Positions 37,664-46,375 are shown, counted from the stretch's first letter. The stretch: DNA of 64,000 nucleotides from Ruegeria sp. AD91A (GCF_003443535.1 NZ_CP031946.1:1240001-1304000); one strand, 5' to 3'. Notes: generated by a model not told the origin, from the sequence alone. A program made the numbers and translations.

Positions 37664-38805
37664 AGCTCAAGAATCTCCGGCCCGATGCGCGGGCTGATAA
37701 AGCGCGGGGCATCGTCTGTTAGGACAATGTTTTCTTCGTGAACTAGGATCTTGTCACCAACTGCAATACCCGGCTCCAGGGTCAGCACCATACCGGGTTC
37801 AAGAACGGTCTGGTCCGTCGGGATGAGGGACGGCCATTCAGTCAATGACATGCCCAACCCATGCCCCAGCCGACCGGCATCTGTGCCTTCAGAATCCTTG
37901 GTCAGCACCGTGTTCATTGCATGAAACAACTCTGCGGCGGTTGCGCCGGGCCGCGCGATTTCGAATGCAGCATCTGACGCTTCTATCAGCCTGGTGTAAG
38001 CAGATTTCACGTCGGAATTTGCTGGGCCGACAGACCAGTTGCGGTCGAAATCGCTGAAATAGCCATCCCAGACCAAGCCGGTGTCAAGCATCAGTACATC
38101 GCCATCCTTCAAGGGGGACGAAGACGCAGGCGAAATCACATCAGAATAACCGCCCTGCTCTGCCCCACCTGCGAGATATGGCACCCAGTCGGCGCCCTCT
38201 TCCAGACAGAGTATCTGGAAACCGCGAAATACTTCATCCAAAGGCACGCCGGCCCGTGCAATCTCGGGAACGCGCGCGAACGCGCGACCAGCTATGGCGC
38301 ATGCAGTTTCGATCTTGGTGATTTCTGCATCGGATTTGACCATGCGAAGCTGGCGCAAAATACCCTGATCTCCGGTGATGCAACGCGAACCGAGACTGTT
38401 TCGCAGGCGTTCAATGTCCGACAGGGGCATACGCGCATGCGTCTCGTGCCCATCCGGCATTCCGATACGACCTTTGGGGGGCGTCAGTTCCGTCAGGGCA
38501 TCCGTCAAAAGCGAAACGCCGTCATCCTGAAGGTCGGGTGAGCTCCACGTTCGGATGTCGTCGATCCAGGTTTGCCCCATCAATGAGGCGCCGATCGAGG
38601 GGATAACTGCGACCGGTTTGCCAGCCGCAGGCAGGATCAGGAACCAAGGGCGGGTCGGGCTTTCCCAGAATCTGGTCAGGTACCCGGTAAAGTAGCGCAC
38701 ATCGGTTTCCGTGGTCAGCAGCAGCGCCGACAGGCCCGCGGCACTCATCATCACCTGTGCGCGTTCAGTACGCGCGGCAAATTCTTCTGGATCGAACCCT
38801 CTCAT
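37660..38805 (-). CDS. M24 family metallopeptidase-like protein
   Basis: A 381-residue two-domain pita-bread protein. Unlike creatinase, it keeps the five metal ligands of Xaa-Pro aminopeptidases: two aspartates in MLDTGLVWDGYFSDFDR, a histidine in GHGLGM, and glutamates in LEPGIAV and HEENIVL. So it probably hydrolyses a peptide-like or amide bond with a dinuclear metal site. It heads the minus-strand unit with the racemase-like protein and transporter, and is divergent from the ectoine-hydrolase-like gene. The substrate is unknown. Confidence 0.85.
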   Translation of the reverse strand: MRGFDPEEFAARTERAQVMMSAAGLSALLLTTETDVRYFTGYLTRFWESPTRPWFLILPAAGKPVAVIPSIGASLMGQTWIDDIRTWSSPDLQDDGVSLLTDALTELTPPKGRIGMPDGHETHARMPLSDIERLRNSLGSRCITGDQGILRQLRMVKSDAEITKIETACAIAGRAFARVPEIARAGVPLDEVFRGFQILCLEEGADWVPYLAGGAEQGGYSDVISPASSSPLKDGDVLMLDTGLVWDGYFSDFDRNWSVGPANSDVKSAYTRLIEASDAAFEIARPGATAAELFHAMNTVLTKDSEGTDAGRLGHGLGMSLTEWPSLIPTDQTVLEPGMVLTLEPGIAVGDKILVHEENIVLTDDAPRFISPRIGPEILEL

Positions 38806-38937
38806 CCGGCGGCCTCAGAGGTGGTGCGCCGCATGCAGGCTGAACCGATGAATCGACGCAGCCTGAATGGCCCAGTCTTTCGGCCCGTTCGGTGTGGATT
38901 GATATCGGTTTTCATGCACCCCCCGGAATTTTCATTC

Positions 38938-38988
38938 GTTGACGTGAGCGGATCGGTAGGGTTCTGTCAACCACAGTCTTTTGTTGAC
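38938..38988. promoter_or_regulatory. three GTTGAC-type half-sites in divergent promoter region
   Basis: GTTGAC occurs at 38938-38943 and 38983-38988 and inverted as GTCAAC at 38966-38971, in the 194-base gap between the two divergent M24 genes. The spacing could reflect a regulator binding site, or the first could be a -35 element. No regulator is assigned. Confidence 0.3.
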
Positions 38989-38999
38989 CGGAGGCGCCA

Positions 39000-40184
39000 A
39001 TGACCCACTCTGATCCAGCCTTCAGCCAGGCGGAATATGATCGCCGTCTTGCCAAGACCCGAAAGGCGATGGCCGCAAAGGGAATTGACTGCCTTTTTGT
39101 CGAAGACCCATCGAACATCGGGTGGCTCACCGGGTATGAGGGATGGTCTTTTTACGTTCACCAGGGTGCCCTGGTTTTTCTTGACGCGGACCCAATCTGG
39201 TGGGGGCGTCGGCAGGATACAAACGGTGCGCTGCGTACGGTGTGGATGGGGGACGATCGGGTTTTCGGATACGCCGATCACTTCGTGCAGTCGACCACAC
39301 GGCATCCAATGCAGGATCTGGCCAAGCTTATTGCTGACTGCGGACACGGCCAGAGCCGAATTGGGGTGGAGCTGGATAATTATTATTACTCGGCCAAAGC
39401 CCATATTACACTGACAACTGAACTGCCCGGGGCGACGCTGATAGATGCAACGGCTTTGGTCAACTGGCAACGGGTTGTAAAATCCGGCGAAGAAATCGCC
39501 CTGATGCGCAAGGCGGCCCGAATTTCAGAGTTTGTGACTGACGGCGTGCTTGAACGCGTTGAACCCGGCCTGCGCAAGAACGAACTGGTCGCGCAGATTT
39601 ACCATGACGCGATAACGGGCGTCGAAGATGACTGGGGGGATTACGCGGCCATTGTACCACTGTTGCCGTCAGGGTCAGACGCCGCCGCGCCACATCTGAC
39701 CTGGAATGGTGATGTGTTCAAATCGGGCGAATGCACCTTTTTTGAGTTGTCCGGCTGCTATCGCCGATATCATGCTCCGTTCTGTCGGTCGGTGTTTCTG
39801 GGACGGCCGCCTGATCATCTTAGAAGGGCCGAGGCGGCTTTGGTTGAAGGGTTGGAGGCGGGTCTGGAGGCTGCGCGGCCCGGCAATCGCGCAAAAGATA
39901 TCGCCAAAGCGCTGGCCGCACCGCTGGAACGTGCGGGGATAGAACGCGGTGCTCGCTGTGGCTATCCTGTAGGCCTCAGCTATCCTCCGGACTGGGGCGA
40001 GCGCACGATCTCGTTGCGGGACGAAGACAATACGATCCTCGAAGCCGGGATGACATTTCACTTTATGCCCGGGCTATGGATGGATGATTGGGGGCTTGCG
40101 ATCACCGAGACCATCCTGATCGATGAAAAAGGACCGGCAGAGTGTCTGTGCAAACGACCACGCAAAATATTCGTCAAGCCCTGA
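39000..40184 (+). CDS. doeA: ectoine hydrolase-like M24 protein (DoeA/EutD)
   Basis: A 394-residue creatinase-fold protein. From memory it resembles ectoine hydrolase DoeA over its full length: the N-terminal NIGWLTGYEGWSFYVHQ, DATALVNWQRVVKS, AIVPLLPSGSDAAAPHLTW, the YPVGLSYPPDWGERT segment and the MTFHFMPGLWMDD end. DoeA opens ectoine to N-acetyl-diaminobutyrate. The M24 metal ligands are not conserved as in peptidases, as is usual for this branch. The GGAGG site before ATG 39000 is good. Other doe genes (doeB deacetylase, transaminase, dehydrogenase) are absent here, so the true substrate is open. Confidence 0.75.
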   Translation: MTHSDPAFSQAEYDRRLAKTRKAMAAKGIDCLFVEDPSNIGWLTGYEGWSFYVHQGALVFLDADPIWWGRRQDTNGALRTVWMGDDRVFGYADHFVQSTTRHPMQDLAKLIADCGHGQSRIGVELDNYYYSAKAHITLTTELPGATLIDATALVNWQRVVKSGEEIALMRKAARISEFVTDGVLERVEPGLRKNELVAQIYHDAITGVEDDWGDYAAIVPLLPSGSDAAAPHLTWNGDVFKSGECTFFELSGCYRRYHAPFCRSVFLGRPPDHLRRAEAALVEGLEAGLEAARPGNRAKDIAKALAAPLERAGIERGARCGYPVGLSYPPDWGERTISLRDEDNTILEAGMTFHFMPGLWMDDWGLAITETILIDEKGPAECLCKRPRKIFVKP

Positions 40185-40217
40185 TAGGCGCACGAACGAT
40201 TGAAGGCCCGCGCCGGA

Positions 40218-41060
40218 TCAAACCCGTATCTGTTCAAGCAACCAGTCACGAAACAATGCGGCCGCCGGATTGCTGGCGTCGGCGGAAAGATAATACCCTT
40301 CGTTGCATCCGACAGTGCTGTCATGTGCGCTTTCGACAAGACCGGTTGCCATCGCATGTTTCGCCAAAAATTCGCTGATCAGGGCAACCCCGCTGCCATG
40401 AACCGCCAAATGAAGCGCCATGCCGAACGTGTCGACGAAAACAGCAGGCTGCCGTCGCACGTCCTGCTTGTCGAACCACGTCTTCCATCCACTGGACGTG
40501 CCGACTGCTTCTATCAGGGGAAGGTCGAACGGATCCCCTGCAAGCGTCGGCGCCTTTAGAGCGACAAGCCTGTCAGGCCTCAGGCGCTCGGCCCCCCTGC
40601 CCACTTGTTTTTCTGACCCAAACCTGACCTGCACGTCAGCTTGCGACGCGTGAAAATCGTCAGGCCAGATTGCACTGAGCAGCCGCACACTGATCTCTGG
40701 ATTGCGTGTGGTGAAGTCCGCGAGATTTGGGGCGATGACCCATTGCGCGACACTAACAGAGGTGGCGACCGTCAAGACATCTCCTGGTGCGCTTGCGTCG
40801 GCCCTTCCAGCAGCAGCGGCAAGTGCCTCAAGCGCACTGCCGACCTCGGGCAACAGTTTTCGCCCGGCATCCGTCAGGGCCAGACTGCGAGGATGTCTTA
40901 CAAAAAGTGCTGTCCCCAGACGCATCTCAAGGGACTTTACCTGCTGACTGACGGCCGATTGAGTCAGACCTATTTCCTCGGCAGCCGCGGTAAAACTCAG
41001 GGTCCGGGCTGCTGCCTCGAAGGATCGAAACCAGGTCAAGGGTGGAAGTGATTTTCCCAT
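40218..41060 (-). CDS. LysR family transcriptional regulator (GcvA-like)
   Basis: A 280-residue regulator with an N-terminal winged helix (residues about 5-65: WFRSFEAAARTLSFTAAAEE, then SAVSQQVKSLEMRLG) and a periplasmic-binding-protein-like effector domain. The PPLTWFRSFEAAAR opening is the GcvA branch. It converges with doeA and is divergent from the DUF1185 operon, which it probably regulates; the intervening gap has an inverted repeat with T-N11-A character. Confidence 0.88.
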   Translation of the reverse strand: MGKSLPPLTWFRSFEAAARTLSFTAAAEEIGLTQSAVSQQVKSLEMRLGTALFVRHPRSLALTDAGRKLLPEVGSALEALAAAAGRADASAPGDVLTVATSVSVAQWVIAPNLADFTTRNPEISVRLLSAIWPDDFHASQADVQVRFGSEKQVGRGAERLRPDRLVALKAPTLAGDPFDLPLIEAVGTSSGWKTWFDKQDVRRQPAVFVDTFGMALHLAVHGSGVALISEFLAKHAMATGLVESAHDSTVGCNEGYYLSADASNPAAALFRDWLLEQIRV

Positions 41061-41073
41061 TGATCAAGTTAGC

Positions 41074-41090
41074 CATTAATCTTTTTAATG
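41074..41090. promoter_or_regulatory. inverted repeat, candidate LysR-type box
   Basis: CATTAA and TTAATG with a 5-base spacer give a 17-bp interrupted palindrome, which contains the T-N11-A arrangement of LysR sites. It lies 14 bases upstream of the LysR start and 77 bases before the DUF1185 gene. Confidence 0.45.
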
Positions 41091-41166
41091 CGAAAGCACA
41101 TAATTCAATCATTTGTCAAAAACCACACTCGTTTCTACCTTTCTCCAGCGCGACAGGAGAGGTGTG

Positions 41167-41766
41167 ATGAAGCCAGAAATACGCAAGATTGTAACCTACG
41201 ATGAGGAAGTTCTTGTCGAGGGATTTCGCCCTGCGGAAATCCCGTGGCGCATGTTTGCCGTGGCCGCAGTGATTACAAATCCCTGGGCTGGTCGATATGT
41301 CGAAGACCTTAAACCCGAAATACACGCATATGGCCCCATACTCGGAAAGATGATGACGGACCGCATGATTACGTTGGCCGGCAGTGGTGACGTAATCGAA
41401 GCCTATGGCAAGGCAGCCGTCGTCGGACTGAATGGCGAGGTCGAGCACGCCTCGGGCATTATTCATACCCTTCGGTTCGGCAACCACTACCGGCAGGCGG
41501 TCAGCGCGAAGTCCTATCTGGCTTTTACAAACACGCGTGGCCCTGCGAATGCGCCGATCATGGTGCCATTGATGGACAAAAACGATGCCGGGCGGCGTTC
41601 TCACTACCTGACGATTCAATTCTCGATCCCAGACGCACCACGCGACGACGAAATTGTCGTCGTACTGGGGGCGGCAACCTCGGGCAGACCGCATCACCGC
41701 ATCGGCGACCGTTATCAGGATCTCAAGGATTTGGGCCATGACGTGGACAACCCGGCCGCGGTCTGA
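41167..41766 (+). CDS. DUF1185 (amino acid synthesis) family protein
   Basis: A 199-residue protein of the AA_synth/DUF1185 family, whose biochemical role is not known despite the name. Conserved-looking segments are KIVTYDEEVLVEGF at the start, AVAAVITNPWAGRYVEDL and GKAAVVGLNGEVEHASGIIH. ATG 41167 follows an AGGAGAGG site. It is the first gene of a five-gene unit with a hydrolase and a flavin monooxygenase system, so it is likely to act on an intermediate of that pathway. It overlaps the next gene by 29 bases. Confidence 0.8.
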   Translation: MKPEIRKIVTYDEEVLVEGFRPAEIPWRMFAVAAVITNPWAGRYVEDLKPEIHAYGPILGKMMTDRMITLAGSGDVIEAYGKAAVVGLNGEVEHASGIIHTLRFGNHYRQAVSAKSYLAFTNTRGPANAPIMVPLMDKNDAGRRSHYLTIQFSIPDAPRDDEIVVVLGAATSGRPHHRIGDRYQDLKDLGHDVDNPAAV

Positions 41767-42526
41767 AATCGGCGGGCTGGCCGCAATCCAAACTGGCACA
41801 GGTCCGGAAATCCTGTTGCTCCACGGGGTCGGCCTGCGGGCCGAAGCCTGGGGCGCGCAGTTAGACGAGTTGGCCTCTGAAGCTCGCCTGACAGCGCCGG
41901 ACATGCCCGGTCACGGAGAAAGCCCGTTGAGTTTTTTCGACACGGAGCTGTCGGAATACAGTGAAGCAGCACGGAATGTGCTGGGCAGTCTGAACGGTCC
42001 GGTCCTAGTTGTCGGCCACTCGATGGGTGCTATGATCGCGCTGGACCTTGCCGCCAAGGCGCCAGATCGGATTTGCGGCGTCGTGGCAATGAATGCCGTT
42101 TTTGAACGCGGCGCAAAGGCAGCGCAGGCGGTTCAGGAACGTGCTGCGGGACTGGATGGTGAAACACCGGTTGATCCAAACAGCACGCTGCGCAGGTGGT
42201 TCGGTGACATCGGTTCGCCTGAACGTGATGCCTGCCGCGAATGGCTGATGGCCATGGATCCGGCTGCTTACAAACTGACCTATACGGTTTTTGCTCAAAG
42301 CCAAAATCCTTTGCGCAACGCGTTGGAGAAACTTGGCTGCCCCGCACTTTTCCTGACCGGAAGTCTGGAGCCGAACTCCACTCCCGACATGTCGCATAAA
42401 ATGGCTGAAGTCACCCCGAACGGACGCGCGCTTATCATCGATGGGGCGGCCCATATGATGCCGATGACACATTCAATTCAGGTCAACGCCGCCGTTTCCA
42501 GCTTTCAAAGCGAGGTGCTATCATGA
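41738..42526 (+). CDS. alpha/beta hydrolase
   Basis: A 262-residue hydrolase with HGVGLRAEAW (oxyanion loop), the nucleophile elbow GHSMGA and the histidine in DGAAHMMPM. In oxygenase pathways such enzymes open an ester or lactone made by a Baeyer-Villiger-type step, or cleave an enol-lactone. I start at ATG 41738, inside the end of the DUF1185 gene; no other start has similarity. It overlaps the flavin reductase start as ATGA. Confidence 0.82.
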   Translation: MTWTTRPRSEIGGLAAIQTGTGPEILLLHGVGLRAEAWGAQLDELASEARLTAPDMPGHGESPLSFFDTELSEYSEAARNVLGSLNGPVLVVGHSMGAMIALDLAAKAPDRICGVVAMNAVFERGAKAAQAVQERAAGLDGETPVDPNSTLRRWFGDIGSPERDACREWLMAMDPAAYKLTYTVFAQSQNPLRNALEKLGCPALFLTGSLEPNSTPDMSHKMAEVTPNGRALIIDGAAHMMPMTHSIQVNAAVSSFQSEVLS

Positions 42527-43440
42527 CCAAACTCGACCCCTGCGACCTTCGGCGGGCATTTGGCAAATTCATGACCGGCGTGACGGTAGTTACCACTCGC
42601 AACGCCTCTGGCATGGCCGTAGGCTTCACGGCAAATTCCTTCACTTCGGTTTCTCTCGACCCGCCACTGTTGATCGTTTGCCCAGGCAAGAACTTGTCTT
42701 CATACAGCGAATTCTCGGCCTGCACCCATTTCACGGTGAGTGTTCTGGCCGAGGGGCAAGAAGATGTGTCCAACACCTTCGCCGGCTTCAAAGGTGATCG
42801 GTTCGCCAAAACCGACCATAGCCTCGACGCGCGAGAGATCCCGTTGATCAACGGCGCAGTCGCGACATTTTCCTGCCAGACCCATCGGGTGATCGAGGCA
42901 GGTGACCATTGCGTTTTGATCGGTCAGGTCGAAGCCTATTCCCACGACGACCGCCCGGCGCTGGGCTACGCGAACGGGCGGTACTTTAGCCTTGGTCTGG
43001 AACGCGGCGCGCTTGAACCGACGGGGCGCCGGATCGTCTGCGGCGCAATCATCGAACACGAAGGCCGCGTGCTGCTTGAGAAAACGGATGCCGGTTTCAG
43101 GCCGCCGCAGGTCACATTGTCCGACCGGCGACAGTTGCGGGACAGCCTCCGGCAGGATCTGAATGATCGTGGCATCGACGCAAATCTCGGCGTCGTCTAC
43201 TCGGTCTATGACGATGCCACAGCGCATCAAGTCTACATATTGGGCAATGCGCCGGACCTTCCCAAACACGGCAAGCTTGAGGCCGTCGCGATTGAAGATT
43301 TGGCGGCCCTTTCCTACACGACGACGCCAATCACCACCATGATTTCTCGTTTTGCGCTGGAAAGCCGAACCCGCGACTTCTCACTTTATCTGGGCAGCGC
43401 GCAGCTGGGCGACGTGCACAGCTTTTCTGAAAGGACCTGA
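42523..43440 (+). CDS. flavin reductase with extra Nudix-like C-terminal domain
   Basis: Residues 1-160 form an HpaC-type flavin reductase domain (FMTGVTVVTTRN, VGFTANSFTSVSLDPPLLIVC), which supplies reduced FMN to a partner oxygenase. Residues about 167-290 form a second domain (CGAIIEHEGRVLLEKTDAGF, then VVYSVYDD, HQVYILGN) that resembles a Nudix fold, but the catalytic Nudix box is not present: the expected REXXEE region reads DRRQLRDSLRQDL. So it may bind a nucleotide or flavin without hydrolysis. Usual flavin reductases are 160-180 residues. The LLM oxygenase follows three bases later. Confidence 0.78.
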   Translation: MTKLDPCDLRRAFGKFMTGVTVVTTRNASGMAVGFTANSFTSVSLDPPLLIVCPGKNLSSYSEFSACTHFTVSVLAEGQEDVSNTFAGFKGDRFAKTDHSLDAREIPLINGAVATFSCQTHRVIEAGDHCVLIGQVEAYSHDDRPALGYANGRYFSLGLERGALEPTGRRIVCGAIIEHEGRVLLEKTDAGFRPPQVTLSDRRQLRDSLRQDLNDRGIDANLGVVYSVYDDATAHQVYILGNAPDLPKHGKLEAVAIEDLAALSYTTTPITTMISRFALESRTRDFSLYLGSAQLGDVHSFSERT

Positions 43441-43443
43441 TGG

Positions 43444-44478
43444 ATGGAGTTTTCCCTTTTTGCACACATGGAGCGGCTGAGCCCCGATCAACCCCATGAG
43501 AAGCTGTATGAAGAGTTCATCGCGCTGTGTAAAATGGCCGATGAGGCAGGAATGCGTGCTGTCTGGACCGGTGAGCACCACGGAATGGACTTTACGATCG
43601 CACCGAACCCTTTGATGTCCCTTGTAGATATCGCACATCACACCAAGAACGTGCGGCTTGGCACGGGTACAGTGGTTGCGCCGTTCTGGCATCCGATCAA
43701 ACTGGCCGGCGAAACGGCTGCGGCGGACCTGATGACGGGCGGCCGTATCGAGTTGGGCATCGCCCGCGGCGCCTATTCGTATGAATATGAACGGATGGTG
43801 CCAGGGATGGATGCATGGGACGCTGGCCAGCGCATGCGGGAAATCGCGCCGCTTTTGCCCCGGCTGTGGGATGGTGACTGTGCCCATGAAGGAGAGTACT
43901 TCAAATTCCCGGCTACCACCTCGGCCCCCAAGCCGGTGCAATCCGGCGGGCCGCCCATCTGGATCGCGGCGCGGGATCCGAACAGTCATGAATTCGGTGT
44001 GCAGAACGGCTTTAATATTCAGGTCACACCGCTCTGGCAGGGCATGCATGAGATTGAAACGCTGATGGGCCGCTTTGAGGATGCCTGCGCAAACTATGAC
44101 GGGCCGCGCCCCAAGATCATGCTTCTGCACCACACCTATGTTGGCAGTGACGATGCTGATCTGGATCGGGCCGCTCAGGAATTGTCTTGCTTCTACAACT
44201 ACTTCGGGGCCTGGTTTCAAAACAAGCGGCCAGTCCAGCAGGGCTTGATCCAGAAGTTGACGGACGAAGAGATGGCGGCCAACACGATGATGGCTCCGGA
44301 AAACCTGGCGCGCGATCTGACTATCGGAACCGCAGATGAAGTCACGGAACGTCTGAAACGCTATGAAGACCTCGGCTACGATGAGTATTCGTTCTGGATA
44401 GACAGCGGTATGAGTTTCGAACGCAAGCGCGCATCGCTCGCCCGCTTCATCGACGATGTGATGTCCAAGTTTCAGTGA
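43444..44478 (+). CDS. LLM class flavin-dependent monooxygenase
   Basis: A 344-residue bacterial-luciferase-like TIM-barrel oxygenase that uses reduced FMN and oxygen. Hallmarks are AVWTGEHHGMDF near residue 40, GTGTVVAPFWHPIKLA, and GRIELGIARGAY. Together with the flavin reductase encoded just before it, it makes a two-component monooxygenase. Members hydroxylate, desulfonate, or do Baeyer-Villiger chemistry, and sequence does not tell which. An AAGGA site lies eight bases before ATG 43444. Confidence 0.88.
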   Translation: MEFSLFAHMERLSPDQPHEKLYEEFIALCKMADEAGMRAVWTGEHHGMDFTIAPNPLMSLVDIAHHTKNVRLGTGTVVAPFWHPIKLAGETAAADLMTGGRIELGIARGAYSYEYERMVPGMDAWDAGQRMREIAPLLPRLWDGDCAHEGEYFKFPATTSAPKPVQSGGPPIWIAARDPNSHEFGVQNGFNIQVTPLWQGMHEIETLMGRFEDACANYDGPRPKIMLLHHTYVGSDDADLDRAAQELSCFYNYFGAWFQNKRPVQQGLIQKLTDEEMAANTMMAPENLARDLTIGTADEVTERLKRYEDLGYDEYSFWIDSGMSFERKRASLARFIDDVMSKFQ

Positions 44479-44489
44479 GGATCAAGACG

Positions 44490-45968
44490 ATGCACCAGAA
44501 GCCACACTTCCAGCTTTATATCGACGGTTCGTGGACCGAAGGGGCACACGGGCAAGTGATGAGCTCGCAAAACCCTGCGACGGGCAAGGACTGGTCCAGT
44601 TTCGCCTGCGCCGCGCCGGAAGACGTGAACCGCGCCGTTTCTGCGGCGCGTCGGTCACTTGATGATCCAACGTGGCGCGACATGACACAAACCGCGCGCG
44701 GCAAACTGTTGTTCAGGCTTGCGGATCTGATCGAGGAAAACGCCAGACACCTGGGCCAGCTTGAGACCACTGACAGCGGTAAGCTGCTTGCCGAAACGGC
44801 GAGCCAGACAGCCTATGTCGGTGACTATTATCGATATTATGCGGGGCTCGCGGACAAGATCGAAGGGGCGGTTCTTCCGATCGACAAACCGAACATGCAT
44901 GTCTTCACCAAACGCGAACCGATTGGTGTGGTGGTCGCTATCGTACCCTGGAACGCACAGATGTTCCTGACCGCAACCAAACTTGGACCCGCGATAGCGG
45001 CAGGATGTTCGGTCGTGCTGAAGGCCTCCGAAATTGCGCCCGCTCCGATGCTGGAGTTCGCACGGCTGATCGATGAAGCTGGTTTTCCGCCCGGTGTGGT
45101 CTCCGTCATTACCGGGGATGCCGAAAACTGCGCCATCCCGCTTACCCGGCACCCGGACGTGGACCGGATCGCATTCACCGGCGGCCCTGAAACAGCGCGC
45201 CATGTAGTGCGCAACTCGGCTGAAAACTTTGCGGTGACCACCTTGGAGCTGGGCGGGAAATCCCCGATCATCGTTTTTGATGATGCCAATCTGGATGGCG
45301 CCGCCAATGGCTTGATTGCGGGAAATTTCGGCGCCTCGGGTCAAAGCTGCGTGGCCGGTTCGCGCGGGCTGATTCACCGCCCGGTGCTGGATGCGCTTGT
45401 TGACAAGATCGAAGAGAAGATGAAGGGCGTCGTTATCGGTGATCCATTGGAAACGGCCACCAATATTGGCCCGCTCTGCACCGAAGCTCAGTTGGAAAGA
45501 ATTCAGGCGACTTTGGCGAAAGCCACAGAACAAGGTGCACGCATCCGTTTCGGAGGAAAACCACTGGACCGGCCAGGCAACTACATGGACCCAACACTGG
45601 TGGAGTGCATGAGCGCAGAGACAGAGACGCTGAAGGTCGAAATGTTCGGCCCCGTAATGTCGTTGCTGCCATTCGAAACGGAAGAGGAAGCCATCGCTTT
45701 GGCCAACGACTCTCAGTTTGGGCTTGGTTCTGGTGTTTTCACTGAAAACGTCGCCCGTGCCCACCGGGTTTCATCCCGTCTGAAATCGGGAATTTGCTGG
45801 ATCAACACATACCGCGCCGTATCACCGATTGCACCTTTCGGCGGCTATAATCAATCCGGTTACGGCAGAGAGGCAGGAATCGAGGCCATTCACGATTACA
45901 CGAGGACCAAAACAGTCTGGCTGAATACGTCAGAACAGCCAATGTCGAACCCATTCGTCATGCGCTGA
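44490..45968 (+). CDS. aldehyde dehydrogenase
   Basis: A 492-residue NAD(P)-dependent aldehyde dehydrogenase. The catalytic glutamate is in LELGGKSPI, the nucleophilic cysteine in ASGQSCVAGS, and the catalytic asparagine in VPWNAQM. It is the last gene of the DUF1185 unit and likely oxidises an aldehyde formed by the monooxygenase or hydrolase. I use ATG 44490; GTG 44475 overlapping the previous stop is an alternative. Codon use looks like its neighbours. Confidence 0.93.
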   Translation: MHQKPHFQLYIDGSWTEGAHGQVMSSQNPATGKDWSSFACAAPEDVNRAVSAARRSLDDPTWRDMTQTARGKLLFRLADLIEENARHLGQLETTDSGKLLAETASQTAYVGDYYRYYAGLADKIEGAVLPIDKPNMHVFTKREPIGVVVAIVPWNAQMFLTATKLGPAIAAGCSVVLKASEIAPAPMLEFARLIDEAGFPPGVVSVITGDAENCAIPLTRHPDVDRIAFTGGPETARHVVRNSAENFAVTTLELGGKSPIIVFDDANLDGAANGLIAGNFGASGQSCVAGSRGLIHRPVLDALVDKIEEKMKGVVIGDPLETATNIGPLCTEAQLERIQATLAKATEQGARIRFGGKPLDRPGNYMDPTLVECMSAETETLKVEMFGPVMSLLPFETEEEAIALANDSQFGLGSGVFTENVARAHRVSSRLKSGICWINTYRAVSPIAPFGGYNQSGYGREAGIEAIHDYTRTKTVWLNTSEQPMSNPFVMR

Positions 45969-45993
45969 CAAGAATTTATTTCCTTGTCCTTTT
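45967..45993 (+). terminator. weak hairpin after the aldehyde dehydrogenase gene
   Basis: GACAAG and CTTGTC pair over a 10-base loop right at the stop codon, followed by CCTTTT. The 6-bp stem is weak, so this is a possible terminator only. Confidence 0.35.
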
Positions 45994-46375
45994 GATGGCG
46001 CAGGTGTTGCGCTTGTCAATCGCACCAAATTCTCTGAGCCCAGCTCATTATGATGCAATCCCTTGTGGTTTCGGGGCTGGTTTCGAAGCACCCGGATGGC
46101 GATCTTTAGTCCATTCGAACCGACTATCTTATAATGGGTTCCGAATACGGCATTCGCATTCCCGGCAAAGTCGGAGCGACAGCCCAAAGAAACAAACGGG
46201 GTTATCTCCGGCCCTTCATGGACGCTATCGAAGTCGGCGATGACCAGGTACGCACAAGGGGACGGCGAGCTCAGATTGAAACGGCTGTAGTTGCTCGACA
46301 AGTCGAGCGCTCAGCAGTTCCCTGCTTTGCTCTGAAATAGCGGTGCTGTCAGACAAATTCGAACCAGTCTCGGCT
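45994..46375. other. gap of about 380 bases, no recognised gene
   Basis: The stretch between the oxygenase operon and the IS remnant has only short unrelated frames on both strands; none has a ribosome site or a recognisable product. Together with the remnant it looks like decayed or inserted DNA at the boundary between two catabolic regions. Confidence 0.5.

Noticed and set aside
45930..46301. 124-codon minus-strand frame between the oxygenase operon and the IS remnant
   Set aside because: It overlaps the end of the aldehyde dehydrogenase gene, has no ribosome site and resembles nothing I know.
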